Below, in pieces: positions 34,496-44,400 of a DNA stretch of 64,000 nt. The stretch covers positions 62,001 through 126,000 of the forward strand of contig JAANYP010004791.1 of assembly GCA_020465985.1 (NCBI GenBank), in the 5' to 3' direction. This stretch comes from Centrapalus pauciflorus. Its lineage: Eukaryota > Streptophyta > Magnoliopsida > Asterales > Asteraceae. Positions within the stretch are counted from its first letter, which is position 1; each line of letters begins with the position of its first letter. A program made the translations under genes and the position numbers. The notes under the pieces were generated by a model that did not search any database, was not told where the DNA came from, and worked only from the letters and a program-made list of their open reading frames with translations.

Positions 34496-36548
34496 TGTGG
34501 CACCCTTGCCACAACAACCACCAAACACAATACACCCAGGATTAATCACCAACATACATAACATAATGATCTGATAACCTAAATTAAGTGCGGAAGCATT
34601 AAAAACATAAATACGTAGTGCAACAAGTGTTAAACACCCTACGGTGCTATCAGGTACCAAGTCTAGGTCTACACACCCATACATTTATTACAATCATCCA
34701 GAATATATTACAACATTTGTCCCACAATATAATTACCGATTAAATAGCAGATATCTTCCAAATCTTCCAAATCGACCTAACTAGAAGGTCCAGCAGTAGA
34801 TTTTCCTTTGCCTGTAAAAAAAAATACAACAACTAAAACGTAAGCGAATGCTTAGTGAATACAAAGATTACGCATTTTATAAGTCTTTATGAAGCCCAAG
34901 AGTATCCCGACGACAAACGTCGTATACTCTCTTCGTACACCAAGTACGGACCAGAGCCGCAGCCCCTTCGAGCTCACAGCTCGGCATTTAGACATACCAT
35001 CTGAGACAAACGTACGATCGGGGATGACATACTGCCTACCGGGCCTAGGAGGGATCAGCTCCAGGTCATATAGCACAGTAACATCAGAGTAATCGATGCG
35101 ACCCACCGGTCCATCACTAGATGCACAACAACCGAAAGGACATGCAACAAGTAAGAATGTGCATCTAAATCTACGCAAGTTAGTAGAATTCCAAACAATC
35201 AATGAAACAACAAGTCTCAGCAGGCAAAGCTTACATAAAACAAATATAAACATGCGGAATCTACTGTACTCACAGTGGGTGCGTAATTATATTTAACCAA
35301 TTTTATTTCTCTTCGGGCTTTCAACCGGATTCCACCAAGTACCCCACTGTGGGTTAAACAACACCACAAGGGACCTGTTATATCAATTACAACAAATTTC
35401 CTCATATCATCATCCGTTTAACTCATAAAAATCAAGTCTCGTAAGCTTTGCAACGTTTTTCCCCATTTCGGGTCTACATTCAAATTTAAACCATAACTAA
35501 GTTTGAAACCCATTTCAAGTTCACAACTTGTCCTTTGAATAATTCTTGCCATTTTATGTGTTGTTTATAAGTTCCATTCAAAATACTCAAGTTTAGAGAG
35601 TATATTTCTCAATTTTAAGCATTAAACTCGAATTTAATGGGTTAGATTCGAAACCATGCATCAGATTCGAATCATATGCATCAGATTCGAACCCTTAGCA
35701 TCAGATTCGAACCCCTTATCAACAGATTCGAACTACCCTTCGAATCTAGGGTAGATTCGAACCTCACTTCGAGTCTATGCCTAGATTCGAAGCCCTCCCC
35801 TTAGAATCTAATGGTACACCTTCGAATCTAGCACCAAACTCGAGTTTGTTCTTGCATTTCGACTCTGTTCTTGACCCATTCGAGTCTGTTCATCATTTCA
35901 ACTTAAATCCTTCATTTCTAAGGCAAAAATCACTAATATATCATGTATAATACCTAGATTCGATTCGACTATGCATATACTTTCATATTCCAGCAATATT
36001 TCAATCAAAAACAAGCTTAAATATGCAAAAATGATAGATTCGAGATTCTTGTTCTTCAAAACCGAAACCATAACTTAAAAAGGATCGATTCTTACCTCAA
36101 TTCGCACGAAATCTGAAATCCGTTTGTAGATTACTGTTGTACTCCTCGATACCTTTCCGATGACGTATAATTCTCGAAAATCCGACGGTCGGTTTGTGAT
36201 TTATCTTAGAGAGATGTAGAGAGAAAATTTCTAGAGAGATAGAGTAGAGAGAGAGTGTAAACTAGAAAATGAAGCCTATTGCCCTTTATATACTACTTTC
36301 GTCATTTTGCACATTTCACCACCCGACTTAACCGGTTCCATAAAATACCGATTTAATCTTAAATTTATCATAAATAACTTTTAAATTCATAATAATCCAC
36401 AAAATTGATTCTGAGTTCAATTTTCTTAAAAATAACAACAAACTTTGCTAAATATCCAAATACATAATAATCACCCAGATTCAACTTTAAATATGAATTT
36501 TCCACTTAATTAGTCAAAATACATCAAATTGAATCCGTGGATGTTACA
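34496..36548 (-). repeat. 5' LTR of element D
   Basis: Near-identical partner of the left LTR, with the TATA box at about 36284-36292 (minus) and the YTCGA motif array at 35625-35880. Confidence 0.95.
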
Positions 36549-36553
36549 CTTAA
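36549..36553. repeat. Target site duplication of element D (right copy)
   Basis: CTTAA. Confidence 0.96.
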
Positions 36554-36950
36554 GCCGAGATCAGGAAAAAGGGTTGAGGATGGATCAAGGATAGATCCTC
36601 ATACTGGAAGGCCTTGGGCCAGAATGATTTATAAGCCAGTCAAATGTCTGAAAAAGGTTCCAATGAAATCGATGCCACAGAATATTTTGAGCAACATGAA
36701 ATGGTGGTACCTCGAGATTGACACTGCTGAAGCCATCATGGAGGATCAAGACGAGAAGGTAATTTTGAAGGTATATGATCCACTGCATTTGATAAATCTA
36801 TCAAAGGACGACCTGAAGAAGCTTCATAATCAGCCTATCTTCTTTACTGAAGCATGGAGATCTGAAGCCAGGTTGTTCCAGAAGGTAGTTAAAGTTTGTA
36901 TAGATGCTGGATTATATGCAGACAGTAGTATATATAGTTCTAGTACTTAA
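36554..36950 (+). pseudogene. Env-position ORF of element C, 3' part
   Basis: The frame left at 27613 continues here without loss once one copy of the duplicated site is ignored. Contains RIDPHTGRPWARMIYKPVKC, ILSNMKWWYLEIDTAEA and KVYDPLHLINLSKDDL and ends at TAA 36948-36950. Equivalent to 3062-3500 of B. The stop is 30 bp before the PPT. Confidence 0.85.
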
Positions 36951-36980
36951 ATTTGATGTAAATAATTAGAAGCTATCGTC

Positions 36981-36989
36981 AAGGGGGAG
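36981..36989 (+). promoter_or_regulatory. Polypurine tract of element C
   Basis: AAGGGGGAG, two bases before the 3' LTR, inside the loop of GCTATCGTCA (36972-36981) / TGACGATAGC (37009-37018). Confidence 0.92.
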
Positions 36990-36991
36990 TC

Positions 36992-37655
36992 TGTTGGTAC
37001 ACCTTGTGTGACGATAGCAGTCTAATCGATCTAACATTGTGGTTTAAGTAATATTCAACATTGTGGTTAAACGAGTGCTTGATATATGTGTTTATATATG
37101 TTTAATAGTAATTGATCGTATGTTTGAACTTGATGTAACGTATTACAAGAAGTTCAAACATAAAGATCAAAGATTAATTCAAGCATAAGTAAAAACATAA
37201 GTTTCAACACTTAGGTGTTTAAGTGTTTTGGCTAGATTCGAATTATATAAGGGTAGACATTCGAATCTGTGATAGATTCGAATGTAGCCTTAGATTCGAA
37301 TGTGCTCAGATTCGAGAGTGTCTTGGTGGACAGACTCGAATGGGCCTTGGGCCAGATTCGAGTTTGGCCCACATCAGACTCGAATCAGGGTCTATAATTA
37401 GGGATAGACTCGAATTATTATTAGACTTTTAGCAGAATTCGTGAGGAATTAAGCTTAAGGTGATCTCGAGTTTATCATCAGCTTTAGGTCCGTTTCGGAG
37501 AGAATCAGTTCGTAGGATCGTTCGTTAGTCGTTCGTTCAGCCTCTGATAGTCTCCGTGTTTCGTAGTTGAGAGTTGTCCGTCTAACCGTTAACGAGGATT
37601 CCGCACTCGTTCACGGATCCGCGTCTAGATAGATCTAGTAGTGGTAGACCTTACA
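36992..37655 (+). repeat. 3' LTR of element C
   Basis: Same length as the 5' LTR. TATA-like box at 37244-37250 and inverted repeat at 37121-37160. Confidence 0.96.
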
Positions 37656-37701
37656 GAAAAGCATCAGAAGATTTGAGCTAAAGCTGGGATTATCTACTTG
37701 A
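37656..37701 (+). pseudogene. Post-pol ORF of element A, C-terminal tail
   Basis: After the right GAAAA copy, about 15 codons remain in the frame used at 15808-15991 and end at TGA 37699-37701. The element A PPT follows 20 bp later. Confidence 0.6.
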
Positions 37702-37720
37702 AGACTTTGCTTATTCCATC

Positions 37721-37731
37721 AAAGGGGGAGA
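37721..37731 (+). promoter_or_regulatory. Polypurine tract of element A
   Basis: AAAGGGGGAGA, one base before the LTR start TGCTGGAATG; a classic copia PPT. Confidence 0.85.
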
Positions 37732-37732
37732 T

Positions 37733-38031
37733 TGCTGGAATGCATTTTGTTGATGTAATACAAAGTCTAGTATTCCTTTTGTAATTAGTTAATAGTTGCA
37801 AACATGTATATAAATAGTTGTTTGACTTTCAAATAGATAAAACAGATCAGACATACTGATTGTAATACACACGGAATTCTGAAATAGGGCTACAGTGCAA
37901 GAATCTTCTATTCTCCATTTTGTAATCATTTGGTCATCAATCGAAGCATTCGGTCAGTGTTAATTGTTTGTTGTTCTTGATTAATTGTTGTTGTTGATTG
38001 ACTGTTAGGAATCAATCATTCACACTAAACA
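37733..38031 (+). repeat. 3' LTR of element A
   Basis: Starts TGCTGGAATGC directly after the PPT; TATATAAAT at 37807-37815. The right end is placed at CACACTAAACA because it ends CA and the sequence composition changes there. The partner LTR is outside the window, so the end is tentative. Confidence 0.7.
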
Positions 38032-39402
38032 ACTCAACTTTTTAAAAATTCAAATTTTGCCCTTAGAAACTAATTTCACTTATGGTCCTTAATGAATTAA
38101 TTAAGTTTTTACTTTATATTTAATTATTTGTATATTCATAAATGTTTAATTAATAAGTAATATTTTATTTATTCTTATAAGAATTTATCTACGATTTATT
38201 TATGTACTTTACCTATATATTAATATTTTTAACACCTATTAAGTTATTTCTACACTAATTCGTTTTGAAGAAAAATATTTACTTTTTTATTATTTTTTGT
38301 TTTATAAAATTTTTTTCAATCTATTTATATATTTAATTAATTTATCCTTGTTATCTTCATATATAAATTTTAAATGATATTAAAGGTGTTTTAAAATTCT
38401 AAACATGTAAATATGTACATTCATTTATAAATTAAAAAAATCAATTATTCTTTATTTATAGATTTTTATTGGTAGAATATTATATATTTTACATATGAAA
38501 GAGTAAACGTATAATTGTATTATTCCTAATAAACTTAACAAGATTGTAATCTTTTTAGCATTTTTAAAATTTTTACGGGTGTAATATATTCTTTTTTCTA
38601 ATGCTCGAAGAGTATAAAATACTAGTTCAATTATTAAGTATGGATTATTCTTTTAATTTTTTCTATTTTTTATTTTTATTTCACAAACAACAAAATGTAA
38701 GAAATTTTTAAATTATTTCAAAAAATCTATTGATTATTTAAATAAATATTTTTTTAAAAACATTATTTAATATGAAAAAATAAAACACTATTATAATATA
38801 AAAAAACAAAATATTATTTTATGACATCAAATATATATTAAAATATTATTTAAATTATCAAAGGGTTTTTAGAAATAATTTAAAAAGTTTTTCGTACTTT
38901 TTTGTTTGTATTTAATAGTGAACATATATTTTATACTATTCAAACATTAGAAAAAATGATACGATATACTCATAAAAATTTTAGAATGCTAAAAAATTAG
39001 AAGCTTGTTAAAGATTATTGAAAATAATATGCTTTTACTAACATCATGTCATATGTAGAATTTATAATGTTTACTAATAAATATTTATGAAATAAGAAGG
39101 GATGATTTTTAAAGTTTATAAATGAATGTACATATTTTACATGTATAAAATTTCAAATACAATATTAATAACATATAAAAATTAGCATGTGAAAATAAGG
39201 AGAAATTAATTAAATATATAGATAGATGAAAAAAATATAAAAACAAAAGTTGATAAACGAAATAAATATTTCCATCAAAAAGAATGAAAGTATAAAAATA
39301 CAAACAATAATTTATAAATCAAAAACTAAATTAACTGATTAGGGATCATATGTGAAATTCATTTGTAAGGGCAAAACTGGTATTTTTAAAAAATTGAATT
39401 GT
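38032..39402. mobile_element. AT-rich element with about 70-bp terminal inverted repeats
   Basis: ACTCAACTTTTTAAAAATTC...TTTGCCCTTAG at the left end matches, inverted and at about 75% by eye, CTAAGGGCAAAA-type sequence ending TTTTTAAAAAATTGAATTG at 39340-39402. The interior is very AT-rich with no ORF. A non-autonomous DNA transposon (Mutator-like or similar) is likely; target duplication not resolved. Confidence 0.5.
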
Positions 39403-40540
39403 CTAGGGACTGAAAGCGTGACAAAATTTTAAAATATGGACTATCAGTGTAATTTTTAAAAGTTAGGGACGAAACCTGTAAATTGCTATAAACCATAGGA
39501 ACCATTTATGTAAGTTACTCTATGTTTGATTTGATTATGAAATATACAAACCAAAATGTATCTAACTAAACAAAGTATACAATCCAAAATGTATACATCT
39601 CGTTAAATCAAAACATATAAATGTTTATGTTAAGTTTATATAGTTTATATATTTTACTTAAAAATTACAGTTAATTCAAAATGTATTAACGTTACAAAAT
39701 ATTTAAGCTAAATATGAATCACATGTTAAGTTTATATATTTATTATTGAAAATAATAATTAAGTCGAAATGTATTAACGTACCAAAATATTTAACTAAAA
39801 AAGAATAAACGTTAAGTTTATATATTTTTATTAAAAGTTATAATTAATTCAAAATGTAGTCAGTAACGAAATAGTTAAAATAAAATGAATAAAACACTAA
39901 AAATACTAAATTTCAAGTTAACGTATTAATATAACAAAATATTAAAATGAAAATGAAAAAAAATACTGAAATTGAATACAAATATATTGAAAAAAAAGAT
40001 ATTTGAATGAAAATGAATAAAACCTTAGTTTATATTTTTTCTTAAAAAATACAATTAAATCTAAATATATAAATGTAATGAAATAGTTAGATGAAAACAT
40101 ATAAAATGTAAAAATGTATAATAAATGAACACAAGATAAATAATTTTTTAAATAAGTAAATTAAATTTATAAAAAAAACATAAATAAAGTATTCTAATGG
40201 GATAATTTTTAATAAATATAGAATAAATATATTTTAAAAAATAAAAATGTATAACTAATAATAATAATTAATTTTTTAAATTAGCATTTAAAATTTAAAC
40301 AAAACTAAAAATTAATAAAAAGGACTAAAACTGAAAATAAATTACATAGTTGAGGGACTAAAATTGTTATTGAGAAAAAGGACAAAATCGTCATTTAAAA
40401 AAAGTTAAGAGAGGGAATGATCAATTCTGCAAGTAAATAATGTTTTGAGGGACCATTTATACAATTTTTAAAGATCAAGGACTAAATCCATAATTTCGAC
40501 CAAACCACAGTGACCATTTTTGTAATTTACTCTTTTAAAT
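39403..40540. repeat. Degenerate repeats: two related ends and an AT-rich tandem array
   Basis: 39403-39525 and 40340-40540 share phrases such as GGGACTAAA, GGACCATTTAT and AATTTACTC. Between them, an approximately 86-105-bp unit (TTAAGTTTATATATTTT...AATTCAAAATGTATTAACG) recurs from about 39628, 39723, 39809 and, more decayed, to about 40100. No coding capacity. Confidence 0.5.
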
Positions 40541-41060
40541 ATAATCTAAAATTTGTTTTAAAAAAAAGACTCTCCTGCCCCTGGGGAAATTTAAACAAAA
40601 CCAAAAAACCAACCCCGAACCTTTTGATCCGAAACCGAACAAATCCATACCAACGTGTCACGGGTGGTTTAGATTTTCATTCTTAGAAAATCATGTGTAA
40701 TCAAACCGAACCGATTATATATAAAGGTTAATTGCTTCTATTATAATTTTATTTAGACGTTTTAAAGCATCAAATGCTACATTTTTAAATGAATTTTTTT
40801 ATTTTAGTTATTTTGTTAAATTTGTTTAGCGTAACTCTTAAGATTTATAACAAAAAAATTTACTATAAGCTTGTATTCAAAGTAAATTCACGTTTGAAAG
40901 ATGTAAATTCATAAAATTTTATTAAAATTAAGCATCTAAACACGCAAACCGAAAACACAATTCACTCATTTGCTGCCGACCGAACCGAACTATTAAGGTG
41001 TAAAAGAACCCTCGTTAACTAAAATTTTGATGAAATTTATAAAATATTATTGGAAATTTT
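40541..41060 (+). other. Upstream intergenic/promoter region of the AP-1 sigma gene
   Basis: No ORF. Contains CCGAACC-type short repeats (40590-40700, 40960-41000) and a possible TATA element TATAAAATAT near 41039, about 30 bp before the inferred 5' UTR. Promoter assignment is weak. Confidence 0.35.
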
Positions 41061-41448
41061 TGGAAACTCACCAGCGACGATCACAAGCAGATCAAAATCT
41101 TCTACTCTTGAGGTTTGTTCTTCACAACTCCGTCCACATTATTCAATCTTTTGAAATTTCAAGTTGAGATGTTGTTTGATATATTCAATCCAATTCGCGA
41201 TTACATGCATAATTTGATTTTATTTTGAAAAGGGGAAGATTATAGTTTTCTGATTTGTGAGACGTACGTTGTTCCTTCTATAATTGAGTTCCAATGTGAA
41301 TGGATTGGATCTTATGAAATTCCCTTTGGTTCATATCTCAATGAGTGGCTAACTTTTGTGTAATTTTTATCTTTCATATCGTACAGTGAGCATTTGTTTG
41401 AATCTGATAAGCAGACGACAATTCTATCGGATCGAAGTGATTTTAGGC
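41061..41448 (+). other. Inferred 5' UTR of the AP-1 sigma gene with an intron
   Basis: A likely untranslated exon ends at ...CTCTTGAG|GTTTGTT (41112), and the next begins after ATATCGTACAG (41386). The 274-bp intervening stretch is T-rich like a plant intron. No transcript evidence is available here, so ends are approximate. Confidence 0.45.
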
Positions 41449-44400
41449 ATGGTGAGAGCTCTGATTTTTTTTTTTTCTCTTCTTTAGTTTATTAGTTACA
41501 TAGAAATCTGTAGAATTGGGGCTTCAATGGATTACATCTAGGGCACGTTTGGTGTGGAGAATTAGGTAGAGAAAAGAATTAAGTATAAAATCAATGGTTT
41601 TTTATACTATCGAATTTGAAAATGAAATAACCGGTTGTTGTAATTCTCTTTCTCTAATTATACTTAATTCTCCATCATTGCTAGAGAATGAAAGGATATA
41701 TTTTGAACCAATATATTGATCCAGCTTGAGAATTCATAGAGAATTCATAGAGAATGTATACATGTAATTCAAGTATCCTAACTTGTAATTTGTCTACATT
41801 TCTTCTCTCTTTGATTCTCTCTACCAAACGCAACCTTAGAGATAATGAAATTGCTTGAATTTACAAATAGTTTTAACAAATAATAATGATACATAAATAA
41901 TAGTGACCGACATACAAACGAAGGAAACACATTGAAATTAATCTCATTTTCCATAATATGTTAAAGAATGTAGGGTGTTGAGAATTTACGTTAAAATTGA
42001 TAATTCATTTTATTCTATTGAGGATCAATAGTCTTGACAAAAAGCTTGTAAGCCATGCAATTTCATTCTCTTGAATTCGCAATTTACAAGTATAAAATGA
42101 TGGTTTTCTTTTGTCATTCATTATATGCCGTATGAAACTCTCTTTTGGAACATATTTTTTATCCAACGTAAAATCTAATCTTGAAGTGAAGCGAGCGACA
42201 AAATGTGTAGGATGAAAATCGAAGGATACTTTTATGTGTAAGTTTGTACTAGTGGCAACCTGTGATCTTCGAAAATGGGTCACCAACAAAGCCAAACCTC
42301 CGGTCCGGTTCTCGTTTCTAAACTAGGTTTGCAGATCGCTTCTTGCTTTTCAAAAAATGATTATTTGTTTGGCTAGAAATTATATTTCATAGCTGTAACA
42401 ACATTGTTTTATACTTGTAAAATTTTCTTTTTGAATTGTCTAAATTTCTTATTCGGTTCACAGTTCCTTTTCATCGTTTTGTGTTTCTTGGTTTTGATTT
42501 GGTTCTCGGTTGTGTCCGATTTTGGTCTAATGTGATGCACACCCCTAGTGTTATTGTTCATAACAATTTGCGTAACTAAATGGTGGTTGAAGCACACAAT
42601 AGTGTAACAAGCTTTATTCCATTGAACAATAAATAAATGTTTTCTGAGATATCATACTTAAGTTAAACATATAATATAGACATGTAATGTCTTTGTGTGT
42701 TCTCTATGGCTATTTAGGGGGTAATTTAGCAAATTAGGCACCTATGAGCTAGTCTGTTAACTAACAGAGAAATGCAAAAGAGAATTTAGGGGTGTTTAAT
42801 ATGGTGGAAAATTGTAGAGAATGGAATCATCAAGTCTACAAGCATTTTTAACTAATGATAATGACACATAAATAGATATTGACAAAGGAAATAAAGGAAC
42901 AGTATATATTCATTCACTTTTCGTGTTTATTCTCTCCATTTTGATAAGCAAATGAGATAAATGAAACTTATACTAAAATCAGTCCTCTACTCCTTTCAAT
43001 TGACAATCAAGGCTTATGTAGCAGCATTTGGTGTTATACATAGTATATTATAAGGGAATATTTGACACAGCGAAATTGAGAAAATGAAATTTTTAGGTTT
43101 ACAAGCTTTTTTGACGTGTAATGATACATGTACACATAGATTGACATTGAAAATGAAGAAAGAAGAATTAAAAGTCATTCTCTTTCCATGTTGATCCTCT
43201 AATTTTGATTAAGAATGCAAAGAAGTGAGTACAATTATAATTTCTATCAAAATCAATCTTCAATTCCATTCCATTTCAGAATTTAAGGTCGTTATCATGC
43301 GACAAAAAATATTGTAAACCCAAGTGATTTCATTCTCTTAGTTTTATGCCGAATCTGCCCTTAGTGTAGAGTGTAGACGTGTAGTCAAGGAAACACACAT
43401 GCATATAGTTCAAAAGGACTAGAAACAGGGCAACCTATATCTGTTCATTCTTTTGTGCTTATTTTCTCCTTTTAAATTAGCATGTGGTTACTGCTAATAT
43501 CTTTCCTGCACTGCAGATTCATTTTGTTCTCTTAATAAACCGACAAGGAAGAGTTAGGTTGACAAAATGGTATTCACCTTATTCCCAGAAAGAAAGAAGC
43601 AAGGTATGCGCTCTAGTTTACTCAGAGGTTGTAAAATGTAAACTATCATTAGCATCGATTTCTTAGACATTAGTTAAAAATTCTAGATATGCACCTTGGA
43701 TAGTCTCAATATCCCCTCATAGTGCATAGTTTAGAGAAACTCAACAAACTTTTGTGATATTATTGCTGATATTTTATTTTCTCTCCATGTTTTTATCCAC
43801 ACATTTTGCCATAATATACTGATATTGATGCTACTTATCTTTTGGGCTCTTGAAAAAACATGCAGAGAAATTGTTTTATCATTTGGTAACAAGTTTCAGT
43901 TGTTACATTCTAATTCTAAATATAAACAAAAAACATACTCTCTTAACCCACAAGATACTCCAAAGGAGGCATCTCGAGTTTAATCTACCTTGGTTTCAAC
44001 TCGAGGGCCATCCACCTCCCAAAAGGATGGTTTACATGGCTCATGTGTTGAGCATAATTCATGGACACGGGGTGTACGGTGTACCTGGGTCAATAAAGTT
44101 GACTCGGGTGGGGTTTATCCCCATCATACAAAATAGTTTTGCTTCCCTTTTGTTACATAAAAATGTATAATATTTTGACCAGATGTACTTTTGTTGAGGA
44201 CCTTTAGCTATTTACCGTATGTCATCCCCGCAATGGCAGCTTATTTGTCAGTGACATGAAATGTAATCTGGAGGTCCCAGGTTCAAAACCAATCCCTAGG
44301 TTTGTTATTTGCAGTGTATGTGATTTACATCCTCCACGTCAGTTGTGGGACCGATTAGTCGGGGCCTTAGAGAGGTTGGGTTACCCTTTTATTGGTCAAA

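Larger units (their letters stand above)
27614..36548 (-). mobile_element. Element D: Ty3/gypsy retrotransposon, probably chromovirus (Tekay/Del-like)
   Basis: 8.9 kb, minus strand, with LTRs of 2,065 and 2,053 bp, a tRNA-Met primer site, and a single gag-pol ORF ordered protease-RT-RNase H-integrase. Flanked by CTTAA and inserted in the env-position ORF of C. The LTRs differ by roughly 1% by eye, plus an 18 versus 9 base homopolymer. Tekay/Del assignment is inferred from fused gag-pol, tRNA-Met priming, long LTRs and a short chromodomain-like C-terminus. Confidence 0.95.
15992..37655 (+). mobile_element. Element C: Ty1/copia Sirevirus-like retrotransposon, split by gypsy element D
   Basis: Identical 664-bp LTR lengths, tRNA-Met primer site, gag, pol, long spacer, env-position ORF and PPT on the plus strand, flanked by GAAAA. 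Without D it is about 12.7 kb. The LTRs differ at four single sites plus a small complex change near the end (about 1%), so insertion was recent. It cannot be autonomous: the protease has been deleted and gag and pol carry frameshifts and stops. It inserted into element A close to B, its own family member. Confidence 0.96.
1..38031 (+). mobile_element. Element A: oldest LTR retrotransposon (copia/Sirevirus-like), 3' part only, split by B and C
   Basis: Three separated pieces (1-2355, 15696-15991, 37656-38031) are collinear once the insertions B and C and their duplicated target sites are set aside. They give the 3' end of an internal region: a long post-pol ORF, a polypurine tract and a short LTR starting TG. 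The upstream part (gag, pol, 5' LTR) lies outside the window. The order of parts and the PPT with consensus AAAGGGGGAGA are typical of Ty1/copia elements. Copia/Sirevirus affiliation is inferred from the ORF type and PPT, because no pol is visible. Confidence 0.75.

Noticed and set aside
43484..43666. 60-codon frame across AP1S exon 2
   Set aside because: Only 43517-43603 is exon; the rest reads into introns.
43850..44170. 106-codon frame inside AP1S intron 2
   Set aside because: Intron sequence with no recognisable protein; the spliced gene explains the locus.
44218..44400. Possible tRNA gene (B-box-like GGTTCAAAACC)
   Set aside because: No cloverleaf, poor A box; better described as SINE-like.
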